This document shows positions 49,664 to 58,735 of a DNA stretch of 64,000 nucleotides, piece by piece. Position 1 is the first letter of the stretch. Each line of letters begins with the position of its first letter. The stretch is from Micromonospora echinaurantiaca (GTDB lineage: Bacteria; Actinomycetota; Actinomycetes; Mycobacteriales; Micromonosporaceae). The position numbers were made by a program, and so were the translations under genes. The notes under the pieces were generated by a model. The model had not been told where the DNA came from and did not search any database. It was given only the letters and a program-made list of their open reading frames with translations. The stretch lies in contig NZ_LT607750.1 in NCBI RefSeq assembly GCF_900090235.1, positions 1,996,501 through 2,060,500 of the forward strand. Direction: 5' to 3'.

Positions 49664-50682
49664 GGGTGGGCCACCCTTCCCCGCCGGATCAGCCACAGGA
49701 ACAGCGGCCCGCCGAGCACCGCGGTCACCATGCCGACCTGGAGTTCGCCGGGGCGGCCGAGCACCCGGCCCAGCACGTCCGCGCCGAGCAGCAGCACCGG
49801 CGCGAGCAGCGCGCAGTACGGCAGCAGCCAGCGCAGGTCCGGCCCGGTCAGCGCGCGGACCAGGTGCGGCACCAGCAGCCCGACGAAGACGATCGGACCG
49901 CAGGCCGCGGTGGCCGCCCCGCAGAGCAGCGTGATCGCGGCGATCACCACCGCCCGGATCAGCGCCGGGCGGGCGCCCAGCGCCCGCGCCGAGTCGTCGC
50001 CGAGGGCCAGGGCGTTCAGCGGGCGGGCCGCGACCAGGGCGACCAGCAGGCCCGCGCCGATGAACGGCAGCACCCGCAGCACCGTCGCGGTCTCGGCGCT
50101 GGCCAGCGAGCCGACCGTCCAGAACCGCAGCCGGTCCAGCGACGCCGCGTCGAGCAGCATCACCGCGCTGACGTACGAGTAGAGGGTGGCGTTGAGCGCC
50201 GCGCCGGCCAGCGCGAGCCGGGCCGGGGTGGCCGCCCGGCCGCCGCCGACCGCGTACACGCCAGCGGTGACGGCGGCGGCGCCGAGCAGCGCGAACCAGA
50301 CGTAGCCGTCGATCGCGGTGACGCCGAGGAAGGCGGCGGCGGTGGCGACCGCCGCGGCGGCGCCGGCGTTGATGCCGAGCAGGCCGGGGTCGGCGAGCGG
50401 GTTGCGGGTCAGCGCCTGCATCACCGCCCCGGCCACCCCGAGGGCGGCGCCGGCGAGCAGGCCGAGCAGCGTACGCGGCAGCCGCATCCGGTGCACGACG
50501 GCGTACTCGGCCGAGTCGGGATCGAGCAGCCCGTGCCACACCTCGGCGAGCGGCAGCTGCTTGGCGCCGACGGCGATGCTGAGCACGGTGACGGCGACGA
50601 GCAGCAGCAGGGCGACGACCAGACCGGCGGCCCGCAGTGCGGCACGGCCGCTTCGGGGCGGCGGCGGCACGGCCGGGGTCAC
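49660..50682 (-). CDS. FecCD-family siderophore permease (first)
   Basis: 340 residues, GTG start at 50682. Family block MRLPRTLLGLLAGAALGVAGAVMQALTRNPLADPGLLGINAGAAAAV is textbook FecCD. First gene of the minus-strand importer operon; the iron box at 50761 lies about 80 bp upstream and could control this operon as well as the divergent binding-protein gene. Confidence 0.94.
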   Translation of the reverse strand: MTPAVPPPPRSGRAALRAAGLVVALLLLVAVTVLSIAVGAKQLPLAEVWHGLLDPDSAEYAVVHRMRLPRTLLGLLAGAALGVAGAVMQALTRNPLADPGLLGINAGAAAAVATAAAFLGVTAIDGYVWFALLGAAAVTAGVYAVGGGRAATPARLALAGAALNATLYSYVSAVMLLDAASLDRLRFWTVGSLASAETATVLRVLPFIGAGLLVALVAARPLNALALGDDSARALGARPALIRAVVIAAITLLCGAATAACGPIVFVGLLVPHLVRALTGPDLRWLLPYCALLAPVLLLGADVLGRVLGRPGELQVGMVTAVLGGPLFLWLIRRGRVAHP

Positions 50683-50749
50683 GGACAGGTCACCGCTGCA
50701 TGGTGACTGGATGACGGACAGTGTGAACTCCGATTGGGGGGCGCCGAAC

Positions 50750-50777
50750 TTGACAGGCGATTAGGTTAGGTTAACCT
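50750..50777 (+). promoter_or_regulatory. Promoter of the binding-protein gene
   Basis: TTGACA (50750-50755, a perfect -35), 16 bp, TAACCT (50772-50777, fits TAnnnT). The -10 lies inside the iron box, so a bound iron repressor would block RNA polymerase directly. Confidence 0.65.
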
Positions 50778-50779
50778 AA
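50761..50779. promoter_or_regulatory. IdeR/DmdR1 iron box
   Basis: TTAGGTTAGGTTAACCTAA matches the 19-bp actinobacterial iron-box consensus TTAGGTTAGGCTAACCTAA at all positions but one. It sits between the divergent permease and binding-protein genes, so both should be repressed when iron is plentiful. Confidence 0.92.
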
Positions 50780-50828
50780 CCGGGCTGTCCACGGTCACCC
50801 CCTCCGACCCTGATCGAAAGACGACGTC

Positions 50829-51860
50829 ATGCCTGATCCCGTGTCCGCCCGTCGACTCTCCCGCCGCGGCCTGCTGGCCGGTGGCGCCGCCACCTTCGCC
50901 GCGCTGCTCGCCGGCTGCGGTGGCGACGGTGACTCCGCATCTCCGGCGGCCAGCAAGGGTTCCGGCCCCTGGTCGTTCACCGACGACCGCAACGAGAAGG
51001 TGAGCGCCGGCACCCGGCCGACCCGCGTGGTGGCCTTCACCGGGACCGCGGCGGCGCTGGTCGATTTCGGACTCGACACGCAGGTGGTCGGCGTCTTCGG
51101 GGAGACGAAGCGAGCGGACGGCACTAAGGACCCGCAGGCTGGCGACCTGAACGTGGAGAGCGTGGAGATCCTCGGCAACGTCTGGGGTGAGTTCAGCGTC
51201 GAGAAGTACGCGGCCCTGCGCCCGGAGCTGCTGGTCACCCACATGTACGACCCGGGCGCGCTCTGGTACGTGCCGGACGAGAGCAAGGACAAGATCCTCC
51301 CGCTGGCCCCGAGCGTGGCCGTCACCACCGCCCGGGTGCCGATGACCAAGCCGATCGAGCGGTACGCCCAGCTCGCCGAGTCGCTCGGCGCCGACCTGTC
51401 GGCCAAGAAGGTCACCGACGCCAAGGCCCGCTTCGAGGCCGCCGCCGAGTCGGTCCGGCAGGCGGTGAAGACCAACCCGGGCATCAAGGTGATGGCCGCC
51501 TCCGGCAGTCCCGACCTGTTCTACGTCTCCAACCCGAAGGTCAGCACCGACCTGATGTACTTCGCCGAACTCGGGGTCGACATCGTGGTGCCCACCAAGC
51601 TCGAGACGGGCGACTACTTCGAGGCGCTGAGCTGGGAGAACGCCAACAAGTTCCCGGCCGACCTGATCCTGCTGGACAACCGCAGCACGGCTCTGCAGCC
51701 CAAGGACCTCGCCGCCAAGCCGACCTGGGGGCAGCTGCCGGCCGTCAAGGCCAACCAGGTCACCCCGTGGGACGCGGTGCCCCGCTTCTCGTACGCCGGC
51801 GCGGCGCCGCTGCTGGAGAACCTGGCCAAGGCGATCCTGGCCACCAAGAAGGTCAGCTGA
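50829..51860 (+). CDS. Iron-siderophore binding lipoprotein (FecB/FepB type)
   Basis: 343 residues. The N-terminus SARRLSRRGLLAGG is a twin-arginine-like leader and the lipobox LLAGC places the lipidated cysteine at residue 30. The mature part is a class III periplasmic-type binding protein with the RVVAFTGTAAALVDFGLDTQVVGVFGE start and the long central helix KARFEAAAESVRQAV. It hands ferric siderophore to the divergent FecCD permeases. A promoter with an overlapping iron box lies directly upstream; a hairpin terminator follows at 51916. Confidence 0.94.
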   Translation: MPDPVSARRLSRRGLLAGGAATFAALLAGCGGDGDSASPAASKGSGPWSFTDDRNEKVSAGTRPTRVVAFTGTAAALVDFGLDTQVVGVFGETKRADGTKDPQAGDLNVESVEILGNVWGEFSVEKYAALRPELLVTHMYDPGALWYVPDESKDKILPLAPSVAVTTARVPMTKPIERYAQLAESLGADLSAKKVTDAKARFEAAAESVRQAVKTNPGIKVMAASGSPDLFYVSNPKVSTDLMYFAELGVDIVVPTKLETGDYFEALSWENANKFPADLILLDNRSTALQPKDLAAKPTWGQLPAVKANQVTPWDAVPRFSYAGAAPLLENLAKAILATKKVS

Positions 51861-51915
51861 CAGCGGTCGCCGTCCGCGACCGGTTCCAGTTCCGGCGTCA
51901 CCCGCCCGTCACAGG

Positions 51916-51941
51916 CCCGCGCCGACCTCGGTCGGCGCGGG
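51916..51941. terminator. Bidirectional hairpin terminator
   Basis: CCCGCGCCGAC (51916-51926) and GTCGGCGCGGG (51931-51941) pair perfectly over 11 bp around a CTCG tetraloop, between the convergent binding-protein and GNAT genes. Confidence 0.75.
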
Positions 51942-51976
51942 TGGCGGGCGGTAGCGGTCGGGAGAGGGCCCGAGGG

Positions 51977-52498
51977 TCAGGCGGCTCCCGGGACGGTGGC
52001 GTTCGGGAACTCCTGGTACATGACGTGCAGGCCGACCCGGCCGAGGGTGGGGTGCCGGAACGCGCCCGGCACGGTGCCGACCACCGCGAAGCCCTCCCGC
52101 CGGTACAGCTCGACGGCGGCGGTGTTCGTCGCCACCACCGCGTTGAACTGCATCCCGGCATAGCCGCGCGAGCGGGCCCAGTCCAACGTGTACCGGCACA
52201 GGGCCGTGCCCACACCCCGGCCACGCGCCTCCCGAGCCACCATGAAGCTCGCCGTGGAGACGTGCGAGCCGGGCCCCGGGCGGTTGGTGCCCATCTTGGC
52301 GGTGCCGAGCACCGCCCCGCCGTCCACCGCGACCACCGTGAGTCCCGGCGGCTGCTCCACCCACATGTCGTACGCCTGACCGGCGGTCATCGCCGGGTCG
52401 TAGGGGAAGGTCTCCTGCGCCCGGATCACCTCGTGGAGGATCGGCCACACCTGGGGCCAGTCGGACTGCGTGAACGGCCGGATCTGCACGGCGAGCAC
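51977..52498 (-). CDS. GNAT-family N-acetyltransferase
   Basis: 173 residues from a GTG at 52498. VQIRPFTQSDWPQVWPILHEVI opens the fold; the acetyl-CoA loop is VAREARGRGVGTALCRYTLDWAR, and FNAVVATNTAAVELYRREGFAVVGTVPGAFRHP is the phosphinothricin-acetyltransferase-like end region. It is similar in shape to widespread housekeeping acetyltransferases of unknown acceptor. Nothing connects it functionally to the iron genes. Confidence 0.87.
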   Translation of the reverse strand: MLAVQIRPFTQSDWPQVWPILHEVIRAQETFPYDPAMTAGQAYDMWVEQPPGLTVVAVDGGAVLGTAKMGTNRPGPGSHVSTASFMVAREARGRGVGTALCRYTLDWARSRGYAGMQFNAVVATNTAAVELYRREGFAVVGTVPGAFRHPTLGRVGLHVMYQEFPNATVPGAA

Positions 52499-52585
52499 CC
52501 TAGAGGCCGCCCACCGGAGCCGGCAAAGCCTTTCCGCCGGCCCGGTGCGCTGCCGGCGCTCCGGATCTCCGACCTCGGGACACGG

Positions 52586-52622
52586 CGAAGGGCCGGCCCC
52601 CGGGTTGGGGGTCGGCCCTTCG
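52586..52622 (-). terminator. Strong hairpin terminator after the C39-like gene
   Basis: 16-nt arms at 52586-52601 and 52607-52622 pair with a single G-T position around a 5-nt loop (arm CGAAGGGCCGGCCCCC). It starts 20 bp past the peptidase stop on the minus strand. Confidence 0.85.
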
Positions 52623-52642
52623 TGGTGTTGCTTGTTCGCGTG

Positions 52643-53287
52643 TCAGGCGGCGTAGCCGCGGGTGGCGATCCAGTCGGCGAGGTTGTCGATGCTCATCCGG
52701 TAGCTGGCGGTGTTCGGGTTCGCCGAGTCGGCGATGGTCACCGTGTTGCCGCCGTCGCGGTAGCCGACGACGCTGATGTAGTGCCCGCCTTCGAAGGAGT
52801 GGGTGTTGCCGTCGGTGTCGGTGGCGGTGCCGGCGATGTTGGCGACCACGGCGCGGCCTTCGTCGACGGCCTTGACCACGTCGGCGCGCAGCTTGTCGGT
52901 CTGCTTGTCGTCGGCGGCGCGGTCGCGGATCTCGACGCTGCGGTAGACGTCCTTACCGGTTTCCTTGTTCAGGACGGGGGTGATGTCGTTGATGGAGTTG
53001 GTGCCGGCCTCGGTGGTGCCCATTTCCTCGGCCATGGCGTCCATGTTGATGTTCTTGCCCTGCACGGACAGGGCGTTGCGGGCGGCGGCGGGGCCGCAGT
53101 AGTAGAAGTTCGGCTGGGCCTCGTAGCGCACGCCCAGTTCCCGCTCACCGTTCTTGCGGTCGGTGGTCACCGAGGTGGTCGGCTTCTCGGCCGCGAAGAC
53201 GGCGGTGCTGGGGGCGGCGATGGCGCCGCCGGTGAACGCGAGGCCGGCGGCGGTCAGGGCGGTCTTACGCAGGATGTCGGTACGCAT
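52643..53287 (-). CDS. Secreted C39-like (papain-fold) peptidase
   Basis: 214 residues from ATG 53287; the longer upstream frame is not credible. A signal peptide (MRTDILRK, then a hydrophobic stretch to about AVFA-AEK, residue 33) indicates secretion. The mature protein has NFYYCGPAAARNALS with the active Cys, FEGGHYISVVGYRDGGNTV with the His, and a downstream IADSAN for the third residue, a Peptidase_C39_2 arrangement. No bacteriocin precursor or ABC exporter is adjacent, so a stand-alone exported hydrolase is more likely than leader processing. A strong hairpin follows the stop. Confidence 0.88.
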   Translation of the reverse strand: MRTDILRKTALTAAGLAFTGGAIAAPSTAVFAAEKPTTSVTTDRKNGERELGVRYEAQPNFYYCGPAAARNALSVQGKNINMDAMAEEMGTTEAGTNSINDITPVLNKETGKDVYRSVEIRDRAADDKQTDKLRADVVKAVDEGRAVVANIAGTATDTDGNTHSFEGGHYISVVGYRDGGNTVTIADSANPNTASYRMSIDNLADWIATRGYAA

Positions 53288-53424
53288 GGTGATCACAAGC
53301 CTTTCGATCCGGGGGAAACACGGCACACCCAAGGGGGATGGGTGGGCCGCGCGGTGAGGAAAGGGTCGTGCGAAAGGGTGGATCGCTCCGGGCGACGCCG
53401 GGCGACCGGGGGTGTAACCCATCC

Positions 53425-53675
53425 GGGCAGGCCCGCCATTTCCGGGGGCTCCGAGGCCGGGTGTATCGGCGGCCTGCTTCGGCCGTCCGGGGTTGTTCAA
53501 CGACCCGGGCCGGCCGGCCATTCCGGGCGACTCCAGGGGGCCTGCTCGACCCGTCCGGGGATTGGTCAACGACCCGCGGCCGGTAGGCATTCCGCCCTGC
53601 AATCCGGCCGGGCCGCTCCACCCGCATGCCAGCACCGCGGGGGTGTGGCGCGGGTATGCCATGTTCAACGACCCC
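53425..53675. repeat. Degenerate intergenic repeats, about 69-100 bp apart
   Basis: TTCAACGACCC-type cores recur at 53496, 53565 (gtcaacgaccc) and 53664. The two complete units share ggcctgct...gtccgggg before the core and a ccggccATTCCGGG-like block after it. Confidence 0.65.
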
Positions 53676-54030
53676 GACCCGCCCCCGATTCCACCCCCAG
53701 CGTGGCCCCGCCCACCCCACAGCCGCACCCAAACTACCCAACCGGCACAGCCGGACACACACCGAAACGGACATTCCGGCCCTCGCCCGGCATCACGACT
53801 GCACCGGCCCGCCGGCGCAAGCGTGGGCCGACCGGCACGCTGTGGAGCTGATGTCGCCAACGACTCACCACGCACCCTGGTGATCCACACCAGATACGGG
53901 ACGTGCGGGTGTCCTCGAGCCATCAATGGCGCCACATGCCGCAACCGGAGTCGATCACGACGGAAGGACCAACGCGGCGTGAATCGGCCAGGCACACGCA
54001 AGATGACACAACCGCATATTCATGACGCAG

Positions 54031-54201
54031 CGGCATCACGGCCGGCGCGGACCGCCCGCCCGGGCCACGACACGTCCGGCCGCCCGGGCCACGCGAACTG
54101 CACGAGCAGTCCATCACGCGGCATCACGGCCGGCGTGGACCGCCCGCCCGGGCCACGACACGTCCGGCCGCCCGGGCTACGCGACCTGCACGAGCAGTCC
54201 A
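54031..54201. repeat. 88-bp direct tandem duplication
   Basis: The segment 54031-54113 recurs at 54119-54201, offset 88 bp, with only a few differences (for example gccggcgcgg against gccggcgtgg). Both copies contain cggcatcacggccggcg and cacgagcagtcca. Confidence 0.9.
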
Positions 54202-54284
54202 CCGCCACGACCAGGAGCGGCCGCAAAACCGTCCGCCGCCCCTTCAGGCCACCACCACTCGCCCGTCAGGTCACCGCGCCGGGA

Positions 54285-55292
54285 TCAGTCGTGGGACAGG
54301 GCGGTGAGTTCTTCGTCGAGCAGGCGGGCGAGCCCGACGCGCCGGTCGGGGTGGCTGTCCGCGGTCATCCCACGGCTGGGCATCTCGACGGTCATCAGCA
54401 GGTAGAGGTGCATCCGGTAGAGCCCGAGGCGGCGCCGAAGGTTGGCGTCGAAGACCGGCGGGTCGTCCGCAGCGGCGGCGTACCCATGGAGGAACGGATG
54501 GTCCGGCTCGTCCTCCGCCCGGCGGAGCAGCAGGGGGGAGACCAGATCCACCATGGGATCGCCGAAGAGGTAGCGCTCCCCGTCGACCAGCCCGCACATC
54601 CGGTACGAGCCGCCGCCGGCCGGCTCGGCGAGCACGTTGCCGTCCCAGCCGTCGAAGTGCACCAGCGCCGGGCGGCGTACCTGGTCGAGCAGCCGGCGGT
54701 GCCGCCGCACCACGGACCGGATCCGCTGCGCCGGCACGGGTACGCCCCAGTCGACGCCGTCGGCCAGCAGCTCCTCGATCATCGCCGTGAACGCCTCGGC
54801 CCAGGTCGACCCGCCGGTACGTCCGTCGTCGTAGCCGAAGCGGTCGCCGGTGACCCGGTGCACCTCGGCCAGCGCCGTTCCGAAGTCGTACCGGGCCCGG
54901 TCACCGTCCCCTCCGGACGCCGCCAGGTCGCTCAGCGACCGGCCGGGCAGCCGGCCGGTGACGAGCCACTCGCCCAGCACCGGATCCACACCGTGGTGCA
55001 GCACCGGCGGTACGGGAACCCGCGGCGCGTGCGTCGCCACCAGCCGGAAGTAGCGGGCCTCGGCGGCGGTGAGGCCCTGCTCGTAGCGCAGCAGCGGGAC
55101 GGTGGGCGGCGGGGCGACCTTCACGACAACCTCACGGCCGTCGTCGAGGCGGACCCACCAGACGGCGGCGAAGCCGCCCCCGGCCAGCGGGCCGCAGGCC
55201 GCCACGCCACGGTCCGGCCCGAACGAGGCACGGACGTAGTCGGCCAGGTCGGCGGCGGAGAGGACGCGCTGGGTGGGACTCGGCCCGCTCAT
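54285..55292 (-). CDS. APH-like phosphotransferase family protein
   Basis: 335 residues from ATG 55292. The N-lobe has GGGFAAVWWVRLDDGREVVVKVAPP with the lysine; the Brenner motif is LVHFDGWDGNVL (His-x-Asp-x4-Asn kept); the metal segment is LVDGERYLFGDPMVDL. It belongs to the aminoglycoside/homoserine-kinase-like group with unknown acceptor. A dedicated drug-resistance role is possible but there is no antibiotic cluster directly beside it. Confidence 0.85.
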   Translation of the reverse strand: MSGPSPTQRVLSAADLADYVRASFGPDRGVAACGPLAGGGFAAVWWVRLDDGREVVVKVAPPPTVPLLRYEQGLTAAEARYFRLVATHAPRVPVPPVLHHGVDPVLGEWLVTGRLPGRSLSDLAASGGDGDRARYDFGTALAEVHRVTGDRFGYDDGRTGGSTWAEAFTAMIEELLADGVDWGVPVPAQRIRSVVRRHRRLLDQVRRPALVHFDGWDGNVLAEPAGGGSYRMCGLVDGERYLFGDPMVDLVSPLLLRRAEDEPDHPFLHGYAAAADDPPVFDANLRRRLGLYRMHLYLLMTVEMPSRGMTADSHPDRRVGLARLLDEELTALSHD

Positions 55293-55582
55293 CGCGCGCC
55301 CGGCCGCGCCATCCGTGTCACCGGGCCAGACTAGTGCGCGCCCCCGCGCTCCGTCCGCCCCGCGCACCCGCCGACCGGTACCCGGCACCGGCGCTGCCCG
55401 TCGCGCTCAACCCTTGCGCGAAGCCCTTGCGCTGCGACGTTTGCGCCCAGCCCTCTTCGCCCAACCTCCTGCGCCTGGTACCCGACGTGTTTGCTGCGAG
55501 CGGCGCCCGGGCGGCTGAGTCGTCTGCGACATCAGCTCCAAAGGGCGCCAGCCCCTACTCCAGCGACCGGCCAGCCTGTGCG

Positions 55583-57196
55583 TCAGCCGAGGCGTATCTG
55601 TGCCGGCTGCTCGACCGGTGCCTTCCGCGCGCGACCGTCACCGTCGGTCCCGGCGGTCCCGGCGGTCCCGGCGGTCCCGGAGGTCCCGGCGGTCCCGAGG
55701 GGCGGGGCCGGCATGACCGGCGCGTCCCGGCCGGTGCCGTGCCGGCTGTCGCCGTCGCCGCGCCCGTCGCCACCCGCGGACTCCTCGTGGTAGTCCTGCT
55801 CGACGTTGACGGACCAGACGTCGTGGCGGGTGCCGCAGGCGATATTCTCCGCGGTGAGCATGGCGGTCAACATCGAGTGGTCCTGATTGTTGTACCGGTG
55901 CATGCCGTTGCGGCCGACCGGGTGCACGTTGGGCACCTCGCGGGCCAGCCACTCCCGGATCACGTCGACGTTGTGCTGGTAACGCTCGTCGTAGACCGGG
56001 TACGCCTTCGGCATCCGCACCACGTAGCCGGCCTCGACGACGCCCGGCCGGACCAGACCCAGCCGCTCCAGCTCGGCGGTCGCGGCGGCGATCAGGTCGG
56101 CGTCGGGCGTACGCCAGGTCTCGTCGTCCTCGAAGACGAAATACTCCAGGCCGAGGCAGGTGCGACCGTCCTTGACCAGGTGCGGCGACCACGATCCGAA
56201 GTTCTGGATCCGGCCCACCTTCACCGCCGGGTCGTGCACATAGATCCAGTTGTCCGGGAACGAGAACTCCTCGGGCACCACCAGCGCGACGGTGAGGAAG
56301 TCCCGGTACCGCAGGTCGGCCGCGGCGGCCAGCACCTCCGGCGGGGCGGCCGGGCGCAGCGCGGCGACCAGCTCGGAGATCGGCATCGAGGAGACGACGT
56401 GCTCCGCCGGCTCGGTACGCTGCCCGCCCGCGCCGTTGACGGTCACGGCGACCGCCCGGCGGTGCTCCGGGTCGCGGTGCACGGCGGTCACCCACGTCCC
56501 GGTGTCCACCCGACCGCCCCGGCGGCGCACCTCCTCGGCGCAGCGCTCCCACATCATGCCGGGCCCCAGTTTCGGGTACTGGAACTCCTCGATCAGGCTG
56601 GTCACGTCCTTGCGGTTGCGTTTGGGCAGCACGGCGTTGCGGACCGCCTTGGCCAGCGACAGGTTCTTAATCCGCTGGGCTGCCCAGTCGGCCTGCAACT
56701 GGTCGGCCGGCATGCCCCAGACCTTCTCCGTGTACGTCTTGAAGAAGATCGAGTAGAGCCGCCAGCCGAACCGGGCCGAGACCCACCCCTCGAAGTGCGA
56801 CTGGTCCTTCGGCGGGCGCAGCCGCGCCCGGGCGTACGAGCCCATGCAGAGCGCGGCCTCGCGCAGCCCGAGGTTGCGCAGCGCGTTGGTCGCGTTCAGC
56901 GGGTAGTCGTAGAGCGCGCCGCGGTAGTAGATCCGGCTCATCCGGGGGCGGAGCAGGAAGTCCTCGTCGGGCAGGACCTCGTGCCAGAACTCCTCGACCC
57001 GGGGCACCTTGGTGAAGAACCGGTGCCCGCCGATGTCGAAGCGCCAGCCGTCCCGCTCGACGGTGCGGCTGATCCCGCCGACCACCTCGTCCGCCTCGAA
57101 CACCCGTACCGGGGCGCCCCGCCGGAGCAACTCGTACGCCGCGGTCAGTCCCGCCGGCCCCGCGCCGATGACCACCGTGCCGCGTTCGTCAGCCAT
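55583..57196 (-). CDS. FAD-dependent oxidoreductase of the UDP-galactopyranose mutase-like group
   Basis: 537 residues from ATG 57196. Dinucleotide fold [34 protein letters not shown], then [53 protein letters not shown] and [14 protein letters not shown], as in UGM-like/protoporphyrinogen-oxidase-like flavoproteins of cell-envelope glycan loci. Substrate unknown. The last about 45 residues are a low-complexity Gly/Thr/Ala tail encoded by 9-bp repeats. It is divergent from the membrane mannosyltransferase-like gene, a pairing consistent with envelope polysaccharide work. Confidence 0.85.
   Translation of the reverse strand: MADERGTVVIGAGPAGLTAAYELLRRGAPVRVFEADEVVGGISRTVERDGWRFDIGGHRFFTKVPRVEEFWHEVLPDEDFLLRPRMSRIYYRGALYDYPLNATNALRNLGLREAALCMGSYARARLRPPKDQSHFEGWVSARFGWRLYSIFFKTYTEKVWGMPADQLQADWAAQRIKNLSLAKAVRNAVLPKRNRKDVTSLIEEFQYPKLGPGMMWERCAEEVRRRGGRVDTGTWVTAVHRDPEHRRAVAVTVNGAGGQRTEPAEHVVSSMPISELVAALRPAAPPEVLAAAADLRYRDFLTVALVVPEEFSFPDNWIYVHDPAVKVGRIQNFGSWSPHLVKDGRTCLGLEYFVFEDDETWRTPDADLIAAATAELERLGLVRPGVVEAGYVVRMPKAYPVYDERYQHNVDVIREWLAREVPNVHPVGRNGMHRYNNQDHSMLTAMLTAENIACGTRHDVWSVNVEQDYHEESAGGDGRGDGDSRHGTGRDAPVMPAPPLGTAGTSGTAGTAGTAGTDGDGRARKAPVEQPAQIRLG
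55645..55698. repeat. 9-bp tandem repeat encoding the flavoprotein tail
   Basis: Six units of cggtcccgg (last two with one change each). On the minus strand they give the [19 protein letters not shown] tail. Confidence 0.9.
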
Positions 57197-57347
57197 GACC
57201 TGCCACTTTCTGCCGTTGTGGACGGGCCGGCTTACCCACCCTGACGGCGATGTCACCCCCGGGTTCCGCAGGCCGGCCGACGTGTCAACGGCCGCGGAAC
57301 GGGGATGTGGCACCGTTCGTGGCCGGGTGGCCGGATCCGGGAGAGGC

Positions 57348-58589
57348 ATGGGCGACAGGGGGCGGGCCGACGCGGCCGAGCGCGGCGCGTTCACCGGCCG
57401 CGCCCGGCAGCTGGCGGCCGGGGCGCGGCGGGCGGTCACCCGGGTGCCGGCCCCCTGGCCGTACGTGGTGGCGGTCTTCGTCGGTACGAAGGTGGTGCTC
57501 AGCCTCCTCGGGCTGCTCGCGCTGAGCGCCTTCGACGAGGCGCCCTGGGCGCCGCCGCCGTACGAGACGGCGATGCGCGATCAGCAGCGGGCGGTCTCCG
57601 GTCACCGGTGGTTCTCGCTCTGGTTCGCCTGGGACACGTTCCTCTACGACCACCTGGCCCGGCTGCCGCTGGACGAGCCCTGGCGCGACTTCGGCTTCCC
57701 GTTGCTCTACCCGTTCCTGGCCCGGCCGCTGGCTCCGCTGCTGGGCGGGGACACCGCGCTGGCCCTGCTGGTGGTCGCCAACGTCGCGTTCCTGCTGATG
57801 CTCTACTACGCGTACCGGCTGGGGGAGCGGCTGCTCGGCGACGACCCGGCGGCCCGCCGGTTCGTCCGTTACCTGGTGCTGCTGCCGGCGGCGTTCCTGT
57901 TCCAGGCGGCGTTGACCGAGTCGCTCTTCCTCTGCCTGGCGCTGGCCGCGTTCCACTACGCCGAGCGGCGGCGCTGGCTGGTGGTCGGCGTGGTCGGCTT
58001 CTTCCTGGCGCTGAGCCGCTCGGTCGGGTTCTTCGTCGTCCTCCCGCTGGCCCTGGTGCTGCTGCGGCAGGGCGACTACCGGCTCGGGCCGCGGGCGCTG
58101 TGGCGGTACGTCCGCACCGGCTGGCCGCTGCTGCTGGTGCCCGCCGGCTGGTTGACCTTCATGGCCTTCTGTTACTGGCAGAGCGGGGACTGGTTCGCCT
58201 ACAAGCACACCCAGGAGAAGGGCTGGGGGATCAGCGTGCAGAACCCATTGCGGGTGATCTGGCACGGCCTGACCGACGCGCCGACGCGGGACGCGCTGCG
58301 GGTGTGGATCGCGGTGGCCGTGCTGGTCGTCCTGCTCGCGGCCGCCCGCCAGATCGGCCTGCCGTATCTCGTCTACGGGCTGATCATGGTGCTGGTGCCG
58401 CTGTCGATGGGCCCGCCGGTGTACAAGAGCCTGCTGCGCTACCTGCTCGCCGTGTTCCCGGTCGGCCTGGCCCTGGCCCGATGGGCCCGGCACGCCACCC
58501 TCGACGTCTGGCTGACCGCCGCCCTGGCCCTGCTGCAGGGCGCGCTCTTCGTCACCTGGCTCGCCTACTGGACCCACTTCATCATCTGA
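57348..58589 (+). CDS. PIG-V-like integral-membrane mannosyltransferase
   Basis: 413 residues from ATG 57348 behind gggagagg. About ten hydrophobic segments. [23 protein letters not shown] is the lumen-side acidic loop of GT-C enzymes; [52 protein letters not shown] is the PIG-V/GPI-mannosyltransferase II signature region. It would use a polyprenyl-phosphate sugar on the outer face of the membrane. The acceptor is unknown. A 151-bp divergent region separates it from the flavoprotein gene. Confidence 0.85.
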   Translation: MGDRGRADAAERGAFTGRARQLAAGARRAVTRVPAPWPYVVAVFVGTKVVLSLLGLLALSAFDEAPWAPPPYETAMRDQQRAVSGHRWFSLWFAWDTFLYDHLARLPLDEPWRDFGFPLLYPFLARPLAPLLGGDTALALLVVANVAFLLMLYYAYRLGERLLGDDPAARRFVRYLVLLPAAFLFQAALTESLFLCLALAAFHYAERRRWLVVGVVGFFLALSRSVGFFVVLPLALVLLRQGDYRLGPRALWRYVRTGWPLLLVPAGWLTFMAFCYWQSGDWFAYKHTQEKGWGISVQNPLRVIWHGLTDAPTRDALRVWIAVAVLVVLLAAARQIGLPYLVYGLIMVLVPLSMGPPVYKSLLRYLLAVFPVGLALARWARHATLDVWLTAALALLQGALFVTWLAYWTHFII

Positions 58590-58735
58590 CCCGCCCGGAG
58601 CCGGCGCGCCCGAACGACCGGCGTCTTCACCTGACCGGCGCCGCTCACTATGATCCGATGAAAGTGATTGCCGGCCGAACGATCAGTGGCCGACAGAAAT
58701 CTTCGGGCGCGGCCGGCGTGCCGGGAAGGGTTGGC

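Larger units (their letters stand above)
53288..54284. other. 1-kb gene-free, repeat-rich intergenic stretch
   Basis: No supportable gene; the long plus frame across it has Pro/Arg-rich shadow composition and continues antisense to the kinase gene. It contains a degenerate repeat set (53425-53675) and an 88-bp tandem duplication (54031-54201), and it looks less GC-biased than the coding surroundings. The first 100 bp are the leader of the secreted peptidase gene. Confidence 0.6.

Noticed and set aside
52643..53287. Bacteriocin leader peptidase system
   Set aside because: The C39-like enzyme has its own signal peptide and no adjacent ABC exporter or double-glycine precursor.
53493..55334. 613-codon plus-strand open frame
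   Set aside because: Runs through repeats and antisense to a clear APH-like kinase; composition is Pro/Arg/His-rich with no domains.
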